From positions 310,001 to 374,000 of the forward strand of contig NZ_BDCD01000014.1 in NCBI RefSeq assembly GCF_001613325.1: a stretch of DNA of 64,000 nt, in the 5' to 3' direction. The position numbers were made by a program, and so were the translations under genes. Under the pieces are notes generated by a model, which did no database searches, was not told where the DNA came from, and was given only the letters and a program-made list of their open reading frames with translations. Each line of letters opens with the position of its first letter. The first letter of the stretch is position 1. Positions 43,830 through 53,509 of the stretch are shown in pieces. The DNA comes from Nocardia yamanashiensis NBRC 100130 (GTDB lineage: Bacteria > Actinomycetota > Actinomycetes > Mycobacteriales > Mycobacteriaceae).

Positions 43830-44525
43830 CTACTTTTCGGGTGTGTCGTCTTCGGCCAGGATCCGGTAGAGCGCCCGGCGCGCCTCGGTGAGCACCTCGG
43901 CGGCCTTCTCGGCCTGTTCCTTGTTGCCGACGGCGGCGACCTGAGCGGCCGCGCCCATCAGCTGGCCGATCAGACCGCGCAGGTCGAGCGCCTGATCGCC
44001 GACGCCGTCCTTGACGTCCTGCCAGGGATCGCCGAGTTCGGTGCGGTTCTCCTCGAGGTAGGTGGTGCCCGCCTCGGTGAGCTTGGCGGTCTTGCGACCG
44101 GCCACCTTCTCGATGATGACCAGGCCCTCGTCCTCGAGCTGGGACAGCGCGGGGTAGATGGACCCAGGGCTGGGCCGCCAGACGTCCTGGCTGCGCTCGC
44201 GAATCTGCTGGATCAGTTCGTAGCCGTGCATGGGGCGTTCCTGCAGGAGCAGCAGGATCGCCGCGCGCACATCGCCACGCCGGCCGCGGCCACCGCGACC
44301 GCGTCCCCGGCCGAACGGCTGGCCCGGGCCGCCGAATCCGCCGGGACCGAAACCGGGTCCGAAGTCCGGACCGAAGCCACGGCCGTGACCGTGACGGCCG
44401 TGTTCGCGCGGACCCTGCGGTCCACGGCCACGGCGGAAGCGCGGATGTTCGGGGCCCTGCGACTCTTCGGCACGCGGTCGCCGCCAGGGGCCGCGGCCCC
44501 GTTCGATGTTGTCCATGTGTTCCAT
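43830..44525 (-). CDS. PadR-family regulator with RG-rich N-terminus
   Basis: 231-aa transcriptional regulator. The C-terminal half is a PadR winged helix: DVRAAILLLLQERPMHGYEL, IRERSQDVWRPSPGSIYPAL, SQLEDEGLVIIEKV and RKTAKLTEAGTTYLEE. The first 75-80 residues are an Arg/Gly/Pro/Phe-rich tail (for example RGFGPDFGPGFGPGGFGGPG). AAGGAGG lies 7 bases before the ATG. A palindrome over its promoter suggests autoregulation, usual for PadR proteins. Confidence 0.92.
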   Translation of the reverse strand: MEHMDNIERGRGPWRRPRAEESQGPEHPRFRRGRGPQGPREHGRHGHGRGFGPDFGPGFGPGGFGGPGQPFGRGRGRGGRGRRGDVRAAILLLLQERPMHGYELIQQIRERSQDVWRPSPGSIYPALSQLEDEGLVIIEKVAGRKTAKLTEAGTTYLEENRTELGDPWQDVKDGVGDQALDLRGLIGQLMGAAAQVAAVGNKEQAEKAAEVLTEARRALYRILAEDDTPEK

Positions 44526-44572
44526 GGTGATGCCTCCTTCGAAGGCTCGTCGTTGCATTTGCTGCTATCGAC

Positions 44573-44600
44573 GATATATCGGCAATCTATCCATGACAAG
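44573..44600 (-). promoter_or_regulatory. padR promoter with CGATATATCG palindrome
   Basis: On the minus strand a -35-like TTGTCA (44600-44595) is followed after 15 bp by TATATC, which lies within the perfect 10-bp palindrome CGATATATCG (44573-44582). The palindrome would let the PadR protein block its own promoter. Confidence 0.6.
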
Positions 44601-44635
44601 AGTGAACTGGGACACGAACCGATCAGTCGGGACTG

Positions 44636-45322
44636 TTAGTTGGGCAAGCCGCGCGCGAACAGCAGGTCACGCAGGGCATTGGGGCGGTCGACCGTTTCCA
44701 GGGGCTCGACCAGGGCGAACTCGCAGCCGAGCGCAGTCGCGCCGCCATCGGCCTCCATGCTGTCGCCGACCATGAGCGCTTTCGCGGGCGCGATGCCGAG
44801 CTTGTCGAGCGCGGCCTGGAAGATGCGCGGGTCCGGTTTCATCGCACCGACTTCGAAGGACAGTGCGAAGTAGTCGACATAGCGGTCCCACCCGCGGCTG
44901 GCGAAGGCCGGGCGCAGATCGAAGGCGATATTGCTGACCACCGCGACCGCGCGGCCGCCCTCGTGCAGGGCGCGCAGTACATCGCCGGTGTCGGGGTAGG
45001 GCGTCCAGGCCAGCGGATCGAGCAGGCGCTCGTAGAGTTGCCGCGCCGCGGTGGCGGGGACGCCGGAGCGCTCGAGCACCTGCAGGTACGCGGTGCGATG
45101 CAGTTCGGGGCTGAGATCCCTGCGCTCCCAAGCGTATTGGCCGTCCGCGTCGAGCTGGACCAACTGCCCGACCGGAGCGGTCATGGCCTGCATGATCTCG
45201 GTGACCTCGTGGGTGTCCAGGGGCCGGCCGTCGTTGTCGGTGAGCGCGGCATTGTGGAATTCCGCTTCCTCCAAGCGGAACAACGTGCCGGAGTAGTCGA
45301 AGAGCACCGCCTCGATCGCCAT
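44636..45322 (-). CDS. HAD-superfamily hydrolase
   Basis: 228-aa haloacid dehalogenase-like hydrolase. Motif I reads VLFDYSGTLF with the nucleophile Asp but Ser in place of the usual second Asp; motif II is VAVVSNIAF, the Lys is in MKPDPRIFQ and the C-terminal acidic motif is LMVGDSMEADGGA. The substrate is unknown; the Ser at D+2 may affect whether it acts as a phosphatase. AGGGTGG precedes the ATG by 5 bases. It is divergent from the ABC ATPase gene. Confidence 0.88.
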   Translation of the reverse strand: MAIEAVLFDYSGTLFRLEEAEFHNAALTDNDGRPLDTHEVTEIMQAMTAPVGQLVQLDADGQYAWERRDLSPELHRTAYLQVLERSGVPATAARQLYERLLDPLAWTPYPDTGDVLRALHEGGRAVAVVSNIAFDLRPAFASRGWDRYVDYFALSFEVGAMKPDPRIFQAALDKLGIAPAKALMVGDSMEADGGATALGCEFALVEPLETVDRPNALRDLLFARGLPN

Positions 45323-45372
45323 ACCGGCCACCCTACACAGCGGCCGTCCGGCGATCCGGTGAAATAACCGGC

Positions 45373-45395
45373 ACTCCTCAACTTGTCTGAGGAGT
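45373..45395. promoter_or_regulatory. Inverted repeat upstream of the ABC ATPase gene
   Basis: ACTCCTCA (45373-45380) and TGAGGAGT (45388-45395) are perfect complements around a 7-base spacer. A TACGGT -10-like hexamer follows at 45400-45405, 6 bases before the ATG, so the message may be leaderless and the repeat would overlap the promoter as an operator. Confidence 0.5.
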
Positions 45396-45411
45396 TTGCT
45401 ACGGTGGAGCG

Positions 45412-46212
45412 ATGACGAACTCCCCCGTGCTCCAGGTCGGCTCGGTCACCGTCGTGCGCGACGGAAAGCCCATCCTGCAGGATGTTTCACTGCGGGTGTA
45501 CCCGGGCGAGCACTGGGCGCTGCTGGGCCCGAACGGGGCGGGCAAGACCACACTGCTGCGCATGCTGGGCGCGTTCGAGCATCCGACCAGCGGCAGTGTC
45601 GAGGTGCTCGGCAAGCGGCTGGGGCGGGTCGATATGCGGGAGTTGCGCACGGCCATCGGGCATGTGGATCCGCGGCACGCGCCGCGCAGTCCGCTCACCG
45701 TGCACGAGGTGGTGCTGACCGGGCTGACGAATACCGCCGAGCTGGTGCCGCGCTGGGAGCCGAGCGCCGCGCAATTGGCCGAGGCGGATCGGCTCATCGA
45801 GCTGCTGGGGCTGGCGCATCGGCGAAACGCGCAGTGGCCCATCCTTTCCCAGGGGCAGCGCGGGCGGGCGCTGATCGCGCGGGCGCTCATGCCGAGCCCG
45901 CGGTTGCTGCTGCTCGACGAGCCCGCGACGGGGCTGGATCTGGCCGGGCGCGAACAGTTGCTGGAGCGGGTGGACCGGTTGCAGCACGCGCATCCGGAAT
46001 TGGCGTCGGTGCTGGTGACGCATCATCTGGAGGAGCTGCCGCCGGGGACCACGCACGCGCTGCTGCTGCGCGAGGGGCAGGCGGTGGTTTCCGGGCCGGT
46101 GCAGGAGGTGGTGACCACCGAGCACATCAGCGCCACCTTCGATCATCCGGTGCGGATCACCCGGACGGACGGGCGCTGGAGCGCGAATGCCGCACGGGCC
46201 GTGCAGCTCTGA
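45412..46212 (+). CDS. ABC transporter ATP-binding protein
   Basis: 266-aa stand-alone ATPase. Walker A is LLGPNGAGKTTLLRMLG, the signature is LSQGQRGRALIARAL, Walker B is LLLLDEPATGLDL and the H-loop SVLVTHHLEELPPGTTHAL. The signature and the HHLEEL resemble iron/molybdate-type ABC proteins (ModF/YfmF-like). No permease or binding protein gene is adjacent, so it may be a regulatory or translation-associated ABC protein, or its partners lie elsewhere. Confidence 0.9.
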   Translation: MTNSPVLQVGSVTVVRDGKPILQDVSLRVYPGEHWALLGPNGAGKTTLLRMLGAFEHPTSGSVEVLGKRLGRVDMRELRTAIGHVDPRHAPRSPLTVHEVVLTGLTNTAELVPRWEPSAAQLAEADRLIELLGLAHRRNAQWPILSQGQRGRALIARALMPSPRLLLLDEPATGLDLAGREQLLERVDRLQHAHPELASVLVTHHLEELPPGTTHALLLREGQAVVSGPVQEVVTTEHISATFDHPVRITRTDGRWSANAARAVQL

Positions 46213-46215
46213 GGT

Positions 46216-46800
46216 TCAGGCCAGGGTGTCGATCCAGGCTTCGAGGCGGCGGCCTTCGGCGGCCATCATGTCCGGATCGCGAAAGGTGTTGGTGAGCAGG
46301 GAGATTCCCTGATACGACGCCACCAGCGCGACCGCCAGTTCGCGGGCGTCCGCGCGGCCCATGGCGGCGAACTGGGTCTGCACCCAATCGACCAGGCCGC
46401 GCATCACGATGGCCAGTTCCTGTTCCAGGCCGTCGTCGCGCTTGTCCAGTTCGGTGGCCAAAGTCCCCGAGGGGCAGCCGAATTGGGCGGCTTGATCGCG
46501 CTGATCGACCCAGCCGCGCACCAGCGCCTTGAGCCGCTCCGCCGGTGAGTCCACCCGTTCGAGGGTGGCGATGATCTCTTCCAGGGTGCGCGCGTGCGCG
46601 CCGATGGCGGCCTGGATCAGCTGGTCCTTGGTCTTGAAGTAGTAGTAGACATTGCCGACCGGCACGTCCGCCACGCGGGCGATATCGGCGATGGTCGTCT
46701 TCTCCACTCCCCGTTCGTAGAACACCTGGGCGGCGGCCGCGGCCAGGCGCTCGCGTTTACCAGCTTTCGGGGTCGCCACGCCAGAGCCTGAGTTAGTCAT
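46216..46800 (-). CDS. TetR-family regulator
   Basis: 194-aa repressor-type protein. The N-terminal helix-turn-helix reads KRERLAAAAAQVFYERGVEK and TTIADIARVADVPVGNVYYY, and the C-terminal TetR_C-like domain has FGCPSGTLATEL. It starts at the ATG giving MTNSGSG and is divergent from the NmrA-like gene, with two operator-like sites between them, so it probably represses that gene and itself. It is convergent with the ABC ATPase (3-bp gap). Confidence 0.93.
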   Translation of the reverse strand: MTNSGSGVATPKAGKRERLAAAAAQVFYERGVEKTTIADIARVADVPVGNVYYYFKTKDQLIQAAIGAHARTLEEIIATLERVDSPAERLKALVRGWVDQRDQAAQFGCPSGTLATELDKRDDGLEQELAIVMRGLVDWVQTQFAAMGRADARELAVALVASYQGISLLTNTFRDPDMMAAEGRRLEAWIDTLA

Positions 46801-46862
46801 ACGACTCACTATAGACAATGCCCGGTCGAGGGCTCTATGGTTCTTCTTAGTCAGCCAACTAA
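46789..46862. promoter_or_regulatory. Two divergent TetR operator-like sites
   Basis: Both sites share TGAGTTAGT-N5-GACT: site 1 on the plus strand starts at 46789, and site 2 on the minus strand ends at about 46866 and covers the palindrome TTAGT-N6-ACTAA at 46847-46862. They flank the divergent promoter of the TetR and NmrA-like genes. Site 1 overlaps the TetR start codon. Confidence 0.6.
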
Positions 46863-46878
46863 CTCAGGAGTGGGACAG

Positions 46879-47724
46879 ATGATCGTGGTAACGGGTGCGA
46901 CCGGCAATATCGGCAGCGCGCTGGTGCGGGACCTCGCCGCGGCGGGTGAGAAGGTGGTCGCGGTGTCGCGGGGCGAGAAGCCGGTGGATCTGCCCGCGGG
47001 CGTGGAACATCGCCGGGGTGATATCGGCGATCTGGACAGCCTCGGTGCGGCGGTGACGGGAGCGGAGGCGCTCTTCCTGCTGATCACCGGACCGCAACTG
47101 GTGACCGGTCCCGCCCCGGCGGAGTTGCTGGAAACCGTTGCGCAGGCAGGGATTCGGCGTGTGGTGTTCGTTTCCTCGCAGGGCGCGGTGACCCGGGCCG
47201 GCAGCGACGGGTACGCCCGCACCCTGGAGTTCGAAAAGGCCCTGGCGGCTTCGGATCTGGAATGGACCGTGGTGCGGCCGGGCGGCTTCTTCTCCAATTC
47301 CTTCGCCTGGATCGAACCCGTCCGGGCCGAGCGCACGATCGCCGCACCGTTCGGTGACACCGGCCTGCCGCTCGTCGATCCCGCCGATATCGCCGCCGTC
47401 GCCGCGGCCGCTCTGCGCGAGGACGGGCACGACGAACAGGTCTACACCCTCACCGGTCCCGCCGTGATCACCCCGCGCGAACAGGCGGCCGCACTGGAAG
47501 CCGCACTCGGCGAACCGCTCCGCTTCCTCGACCTGACCCGCGAACAGGCGCGCGGCAACATGCTGCGCTTCATGCCCGAGTCGGTCGCGGACCACACCCT
47601 CGACATCCTCGGCACGCCCACCACTGAAGAGCAGCAGGTCAGCGGCGACATCGAACGGGTACTGGGACGACCGGCGACCAGCTACGCCGAATGGGCGCAG
47701 CGCGTCATCGGTGCTTTCCGCTGA
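46879..47724 (+). CDS. NmrA/QorB-like NAD(P)-binding oxidoreductase
   Basis: 281-aa atypical short-chain dehydrogenase. The glycine motif is VVTGATGNIGSALVRDLAAA, followed by VVAVSRG; the VVFVSSQGAV and WTVVRPGGFFSN strands are typical of NmrA-like and quinone oxidoreductase-2 (QorB) proteins. GGAGTGGGACAG precedes the ATG. Its control by the divergent TetR protein, and the family, suggest a response to quinones or other electrophiles. Confidence 0.9.
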   Translation: MIVVTGATGNIGSALVRDLAAAGEKVVAVSRGEKPVDLPAGVEHRRGDIGDLDSLGAAVTGAEALFLLITGPQLVTGPAPAELLETVAQAGIRRVVFVSSQGAVTRAGSDGYARTLEFEKALAASDLEWTVVRPGGFFSNSFAWIEPVRAERTIAAPFGDTGLPLVDPADIAAVAAAALREDGHDEQVYTLTGPAVITPREQAAALEAALGEPLRFLDLTREQARGNMLRFMPESVADHTLDILGTPTTEEQQVSGDIERVLGRPATSYAEWAQRVIGAFR

Positions 47725-47769
47725 GTTCCGCACAGCGGCCCACACTGGCGGACGATCGCCCCGGAATCG

Positions 47770-50547
47770 TCAGCCGATGTCGATGGGGTCGATCTGCACT
47801 CGCAGGGGGGCGTCGGAGCGGTGGGTGCTGCGGACCGCTTGGGCGGCGGTGAGGGCGCGGGAGAGGGCGGCGCCCTCGGACTTGTCCACGCGCAGGATCA
47901 TGCGCTCCACCTCGGCGGGGGAATCGCCGGAGGAGAAGGGTTTTCGAGCGCCGGGGGGCAGGGGTACGGGGCCGAGGACTTCCACGAAGTCGGGAAGCTT
48001 TGCCTCGCCGAGCAATTCGGCGATGGATTCGGTGGTGCCGTCGATGGCGGCGAAACGCACCGCGGGCGGGAAGCGCACCTCGGTTCGCCCCTCCAGTTCG
48101 AATCGCGCGTGTCCCACCGGATCCCATCGCACCAGGGCCTGTACCGTCGCCAGGCCGGCATCGGCCATGACGAAGACGCGGCCCTTGGGGCGCACCAGGG
48201 CGGCGGCCGACATCCAGCGGCGCAGGGCGTCCTCGGCGGCGCGCAGGTCGGCGCGGCCGAGCAGGGCCCAGCCGTCCAGCAGCAGGGCCACCGAGTAGCC
48301 GCCCGCCACCGGGGGTTCCGCGCCGATGGTCGCCACCACGACCTGCGGGCCGGGCGGCACGGTGTCCAGGATCGCGGACCCGCCCGAGCCGCGCACCGGT
48401 ACGCCGGGGAATGCCCGGCCCAGTTCTTCGGCCGTGCGGGCCGCGCCGATCACGACGGCCCGCAGGGCTCGGGAACCGCAGTGCCCGCACCGGAAGGCCG
48501 CCTCGGTGATGCCGCACCAGCGGCATTGGGGGCTGTGCGCGACATCCCCGGCGCCCCGGCCCACGCCGGCGGCAACTCCCATGGACCTGCGCTGCGCCGC
48601 CTCGGCACGGGCCGGGACCGCGGGTTCGGGCGCGACGCCGACGGTGCCGTCCAGCGCCGGGGCGGCCGGGTCCGCATTGCCGCGCCTGCCTGCCTCTTCG
48701 AAGCCGCGCCGGACGGCCTCCGCCGCGCCCCGGGTGGGGGCACGGCGACCGGATGATCTACCGCCGGCGGCCTGAGTCGTGTTGTCCGGCAAGGCCAGTG
48801 GGCCGTTGCAGTGCCGGCAGCGGGCGGGCGTCCGGCATTTGGAGCACGCGAGTGCGGGGATGTATCCGCGCCGCGGCACCTGCACCAGCACCGGCAGCCC
48901 TTCGTTCAGCGCCTGCCGGGCCGCCAGGAAGGCCGCGCCCGGAATCCGGATCGCCTTGGCGATCGGGTCGCGTTCCAAGGCCGCGTCGCTGTCGCCGGGC
49001 GCGGTGATCCGCGGCGTGGCGGCGCGCAACTCGGCACGGTCGGCCAGCAGGTCGTGCGCCCAACCGGATTCGACGATCGCCTGCACTTCCGCCGTGCGCG
49101 CGAACCCGGCCGCGACGAACGCCGCCCCCGTCTCGTGCGCCCGCAGCATGGCGACCTCGCGCGCATGCGGATACGGCGCGCGCGGTTCGGCGAACGTGTC
49201 GTCCCCGTCGTCCCAGATGACGATGAGCCCGAGCTGTTGCGCGGGCGCGAACACCGCGCTGCGCGTCCCCACCACCACCCGAGCCGTCCCCCGCAACACC
49301 GACAACCACCGCCGATACCGCGCCGAAGGCCCCAGCCCGGCGGCCAGCCCCACCGCCGACTCCCCCACCAGCGCAACACATTCCGTCAGCACCCGATCCA
49401 GATCCCGCTGATCCGGCACCGTGATCACCACACTGCGCCCGCTCCGCACCGTCACCGCCGCCAGCTCCGCCAGCCGCCGCGCCCAATCCTCCCCCGGCAA
49501 CGCCTGCCAAGCCGCCCGCGGCCCCCGCCCCCGCTCCAGCGCCTCCAGGAACGAATGCCCGTGCTGATACCGTCCCCACGCGGGATACAGCTCGGAAACA
49601 GGCTGCGCGGCAACGGCATCACGCACGCCGGCCGACTCGTCCACCGAAGATTCGCCCTGACCGTCCTCTGTCGACCCGCCGGATGCCACCGGTCCCGACG
49701 TCGCCACCGGCGCAGGGGACGCGTCGCGCTCGGCGTCCGAGCCGGGCTGCAACGCGGTGGCGGGTGCGACGGCTGTCGATGAATCCTGCTCGCCGTCAAC
49801 GATTTCAGGCCCTGGCGTCGACTCCTGAGATTCGAGCGGCGACCGAACCTCTGCCGTGCTGGGGCTCGCGGCGGGTACCAGTGCCTCGTCCGGCACGGTG
49901 GCTCCGGTGGCCGCATGCTCAGCTCCGGCGCCGGCGTCCCTGCTCTCGGACGAATCGATCGAGGCGAGGTCGACCGGCGCTGCCCGTAGCCGCGAATCCT
50001 GGTCGGGCGCGGCCGGATCGGGGGAATCGGAATCGATCCGCGCGAGCGTGTCGGGCGTGGAGGCGCGCTTCTTGGCGGCGCGGGTGCGCTTCGCGGGTTT
50101 GGGGGGCTGGTCGATGCCTTCAGCTTCGACTTTGGCGTGGCGTGGGGGGATGGCCAGGCGGAGGACGTCGGCCCGGGTGCCGGCGTAACGGGCGGCCACC
50201 GCGGTGACGAGGCGGAGGATCTCCGGGGTGAGGACGCGTTCGGCGGAGACCACGCGGTCGAGGCGGATGAGTTTGCCGGTGTGGGGGGACTTTTCGAGGC
50301 GTTCGAGGAGGTAGCCGTCCACCAAGCGGCCGGAGAAGCGGACTCGGACGCGGACGCCGGGCTGGGCGATCTCGTCGAACTCGGCGGGGACCAGGTAGTC
50401 GAAATCCCGGTCCAGGTGGGCGGGTTCGAGCAATGGCAGCACCCGGGCGATGGGGCGCGCCGGGTGGGGGGTGACCGTACCGACGACGGCGGGAGCGGAG
50501 TCCCAGAGGGTTTCCGCTCCCGCCGTCGAGGATTCGGTGTGGGTCAA
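47770..50547 (-). CDS. priA: PriA-like primosomal protein N', helicase motifs degraded
   Basis: 925-aa actinobacterial PriA. The N-terminal 3'-end-binding domain (ARVLPLLEPAHLDRDFDYLV, VRVRFSGRLVDGYLLERL) is followed by a low-complexity Ala/Pro/Ser/Asp insert from about residue 150 to 325. The helicase region lacks a Walker A GKT (GRSVVITVPDQRDLDRV in its place). Paired cysteines CSKC, CRHC, CRWC and CGHC form the zinc-binding region, which is itself split by a 70-residue insert. The start is a TTG directly abutting the metK stop, without a clear ribosome site, so the true start may differ. Confidence 0.92.
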   Translation of the reverse strand: MTHTESSTAGAETLWDSAPAVVGTVTPHPARPIARVLPLLEPAHLDRDFDYLVPAEFDEIAQPGVRVRVRFSGRLVDGYLLERLEKSPHTGKLIRLDRVVSAERVLTPEILRLVTAVAARYAGTRADVLRLAIPPRHAKVEAEGIDQPPKPAKRTRAAKKRASTPDTLARIDSDSPDPAAPDQDSRLRAAPVDLASIDSSESRDAGAGAEHAATGATVPDEALVPAASPSTAEVRSPLESQESTPGPEIVDGEQDSSTAVAPATALQPGSDAERDASPAPVATSGPVASGGSTEDGQGESSVDESAGVRDAVAAQPVSELYPAWGRYQHGHSFLEALERGRGPRAAWQALPGEDWARRLAELAAVTVRSGRSVVITVPDQRDLDRVLTECVALVGESAVGLAAGLGPSARYRRWLSVLRGTARVVVGTRSAVFAPAQQLGLIVIWDDGDDTFAEPRAPYPHAREVAMLRAHETGAAFVAAGFARTAEVQAIVESGWAHDLLADRAELRAATPRITAPGDSDAALERDPIAKAIRIPGAAFLAARQALNEGLPVLVQVPRRGYIPALACSKCRTPARCRHCNGPLALPDNTTQAAGGRSSGRRAPTRGAAEAVRRGFEEAGRRGNADPAAPALDGTVGVAPEPAVPARAEAAQRRSMGVAAGVGRGAGDVAHSPQCRWCGITEAAFRCGHCGSRALRAVVIGAARTAEELGRAFPGVPVRGSGGSAILDTVPPGPQVVVATIGAEPPVAGGYSVALLLDGWALLGRADLRAAEDALRRWMSAAALVRPKGRVFVMADAGLATVQALVRWDPVGHARFELEGRTEVRFPPAVRFAAIDGTTESIAELLGEAKLPDFVEVLGPVPLPPGARKPFSSGDSPAEVERMILRVDKSEGAALSRALTAAQAVRSTHRSDAPLRVQIDPIDIG

Positions 50548-51762
<1,215 letters not shown>

Positions 51763-51805
51763 AGTTGTTCCCTCTCCCTCAACGGGTTTCTCGTATCGGC
51801 CTGCG

Positions 51806-51833
51806 ACAGTAGCGCCTCGGCGCGACCGCACAA
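51806..51833 (-). promoter_or_regulatory. metK promoter
   Basis: On the minus strand TTGTGC (51833-51828) and TACTGT (51811-51806) are 16 bp apart, placing the start site near 51799, about 37 bases ahead of the metK GTG. Confidence 0.6.
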
Positions 51834-51915
51834 CCCTTTGTCTCAGACTATTCCAATATGTTCGTCACAGGGGCGAGCCGCCCACCGTGCCGAACAGATT
51901 GTGACTCAGACAGTT

Positions 51916-51935
51916 GCCGGGATGGTTTTCCCGGC
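51916..51935 (-). terminator. Hairpin terminator after coaBC
   Basis: GCCGGGA (51916-51922) pairs with TCCCGGC (51929-51935) around a 6-base loop, 28 bp past the coaBC stop. The T-run is poor, so confidence is moderate. Confidence 0.55.
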
Positions 51936-51962
51936 GTGTCCGAACCCTGCGATGCCGAGGCT

Positions 51963-53183
51963 TCAGCGGAGCAAGGGACCGAGTGCATCGAGCACTCGAC
52001 TGGCCAGCAATGCCTTGGAACCGTGGTCCAGGGCGATCTCGGTGCCGTCGGCGCCGAGCAGCCAGCCATCATTGGTGTCGACTTCGAAGGCTTTGCCTTC
52101 GCCGACGGCATTGACCACCAACAGGTCGCAGCCTTTGCGGGCCAGTTTGGCCCGGGCGTGGGTGAGCACGTCCGCGTGCTCGTCCCCGGTCTCGGCGGCG
52201 AAGCCGACGATCGCGGTGCCCGGTAGCTGCCCGTCGCGACGGGCTTGCACCAGACCGGCCAGAATGTCCGGAGTCTTGGTGAGTGCGATCGAATCCGGTT
52301 CTCCCGCACCCTTTTTGATTTTAGCCGCGGCCACGTTCACCGGGCGGAAATCGGCCACCGCCGCGGCCATGATGACCGCGTCCGCGCCCAGGGCGTGCTT
52401 GTCGACCGCGACCTTGAGCTGTTCGGCGGTGGTCACATTGACCACCTCGACGGCCGCGGGCGGTTCCAGTCCGGCGGTATTGCCCGCGATCAGCGTCACC
52501 GTGGCGCCGCGCTGGGCGGCCAGGCGGGCGAGCGCGTAGCCCTGTTTGCCGGAGCTGCGATTGCCCAGGAAGCGCACGGGGTCGAGGAGTTCGCGGGTGC
52601 CGCCGGCCGAGACCACGATGCGGCGGCCCTCGAGGTCGCGCGGCAGCGCGTCGGCGCGTTCCAGCAGCAGGCGGGCCAGACCGAAGATCTCCTCCGGCTC
52701 GGGCAGGCGGCCCGGTCCGGTGTCGGTACCGGTCAGTCGTCCCGATGCGGGTTCCATCACGACCGCGCCGTGTGCCCGCAGCGTCGCGACATTCGCCCGG
52801 GTGGCCGGATGCTCCCACATCTCGGTGTGCATGGCCGGGGCGAACAGCACGGGACATCGCGCGGTCAGCAAGGTAGCGGTCAGCAGATCGTCGGCGCGGC
52901 CCTGCGCGGCGCGGGCCATGAGGTCCGCGGTGGCGGGCGCGATGACGACCAGATCGGCCTCCTGGCCGAGGCGCACATGCGGCACCTCCGGCACATCGGC
53001 GAACACGCCGGTGTGCACGGGATGCCCCGAAAGCGCTTCGAAGGTGGCCTTGCCGACGAAATTCAACGCCGACTCGGTGGGAATGACACGAACCTCGTGC
53101 CCGGTTTCGGTAAACCGGCGCACGAGGTTGCAGCTCTTGTAAGCGGCGATTCCGCCGCCGACTCCGACGACGATCCGGGTCAC
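51963..53183 (-). CDS. coaBC: Bifunctional phosphopantothenoylcysteine decarboxylase/synthase
   Basis: Two-step coenzyme A enzyme (406 aa). The N-terminal CoaC flavin domain shows GGGIAAYKSCNLVRRF, the active-site His region ALSGHPVHTGVF and FAPAMHTEMW; the C-terminal CoaB domain shows SAGGTRELLDPVRFLGNRSS and SGKQGYALA, with the CTP-binding AAAVADFRP. It follows rpoZ by 7 bp. Confidence 0.98.
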   Translation of the reverse strand: MTRIVVGVGGGIAAYKSCNLVRRFTETGHEVRVIPTESALNFVGKATFEALSGHPVHTGVFADVPEVPHVRLGQEADLVVIAPATADLMARAAQGRADDLLTATLLTARCPVLFAPAMHTEMWEHPATRANVATLRAHGAVVMEPASGRLTGTDTGPGRLPEPEEIFGLARLLLERADALPRDLEGRRIVVSAGGTRELLDPVRFLGNRSSGKQGYALARLAAQRGATVTLIAGNTAGLEPPAAVEVVNVTTAEQLKVAVDKHALGADAVIMAAAVADFRPVNVAAAKIKKGAGEPDSIALTKTPDILAGLVQARRDGQLPGTAIVGFAAETGDEHADVLTHARAKLARKGCDLLVVNAVGEGKAFEVDTNDGWLLGADGTEIALDHGSKALLASRVLDALGPLLR

Positions 53184-53190
53184 CGCGGAA

Positions 53191-53469
53191 CTACTCGCCT
53201 TCGGAGTGCTCGAGCAGGTCGGCGTGGATCTCGCGCATGGCCACCGACAGCGGCTTCTCCTGCAGACCCGGCTCGACCAGCGGACCGACGTATTCGAGAA
53301 TCCCGTCGCCGAGCTGGTTGTAGTAATCGTTGATCTGCCGGGCCCGCTTGGCCGCGTAGATGACCAGCGCGTACTTGGACGAAGTCCGCTCCAGCAGTTC
53401 GTCGATCGGCGGGTTGGTGAGGCCGACCGGAGTGTCGTAGGCGGGCGCGGTCTTGATGTCCGTACTCAC
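53191..53469 (-). CDS. rpoZ: RNA polymerase omega subunit
   Basis: 92-aa omega subunit, which helps assemble beta-prime into RNA polymerase. The family core reads LLERTSSKYALVIYAAKRAR followed by INDYYNQLG, and the C-terminus VGPLVEPGLQEKPLSVAMRE matches the actinobacterial form. GTG start. It sits in the conserved mihF-gmk-rpoZ-coaBC order. Confidence 0.98.
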   Translation of the reverse strand: MSTDIKTAPAYDTPVGLTNPPIDELLERTSSKYALVIYAAKRARQINDYYNQLGDGILEYVGPLVEPGLQEKPLSVAMREIHADLLEHSEGE

Positions 53470-53509
53470 TAGGAAGGCTCCTGCGGGGTTGTTCGGAATG
53501 GGATGCGGG

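Noticed and set aside
46797..46814. Phage or vector origin for the T7-like promoter
   Set aside because: Only 18 bases match, the flanks are ordinary genomic sequence and the bases form part of a TetR operator and the TetR start codon.
51763..51962. SAM riboswitch upstream of metK
   Set aside because: No S-box or SAM-IV core; only a promoter and short leader of about 37 nt are seen.
52245..53333. Plus-strand gene antisense to coaBC
   Set aside because: coaBC is complete and conserved; the opposite frame has no recognisable domain or ribosome site.
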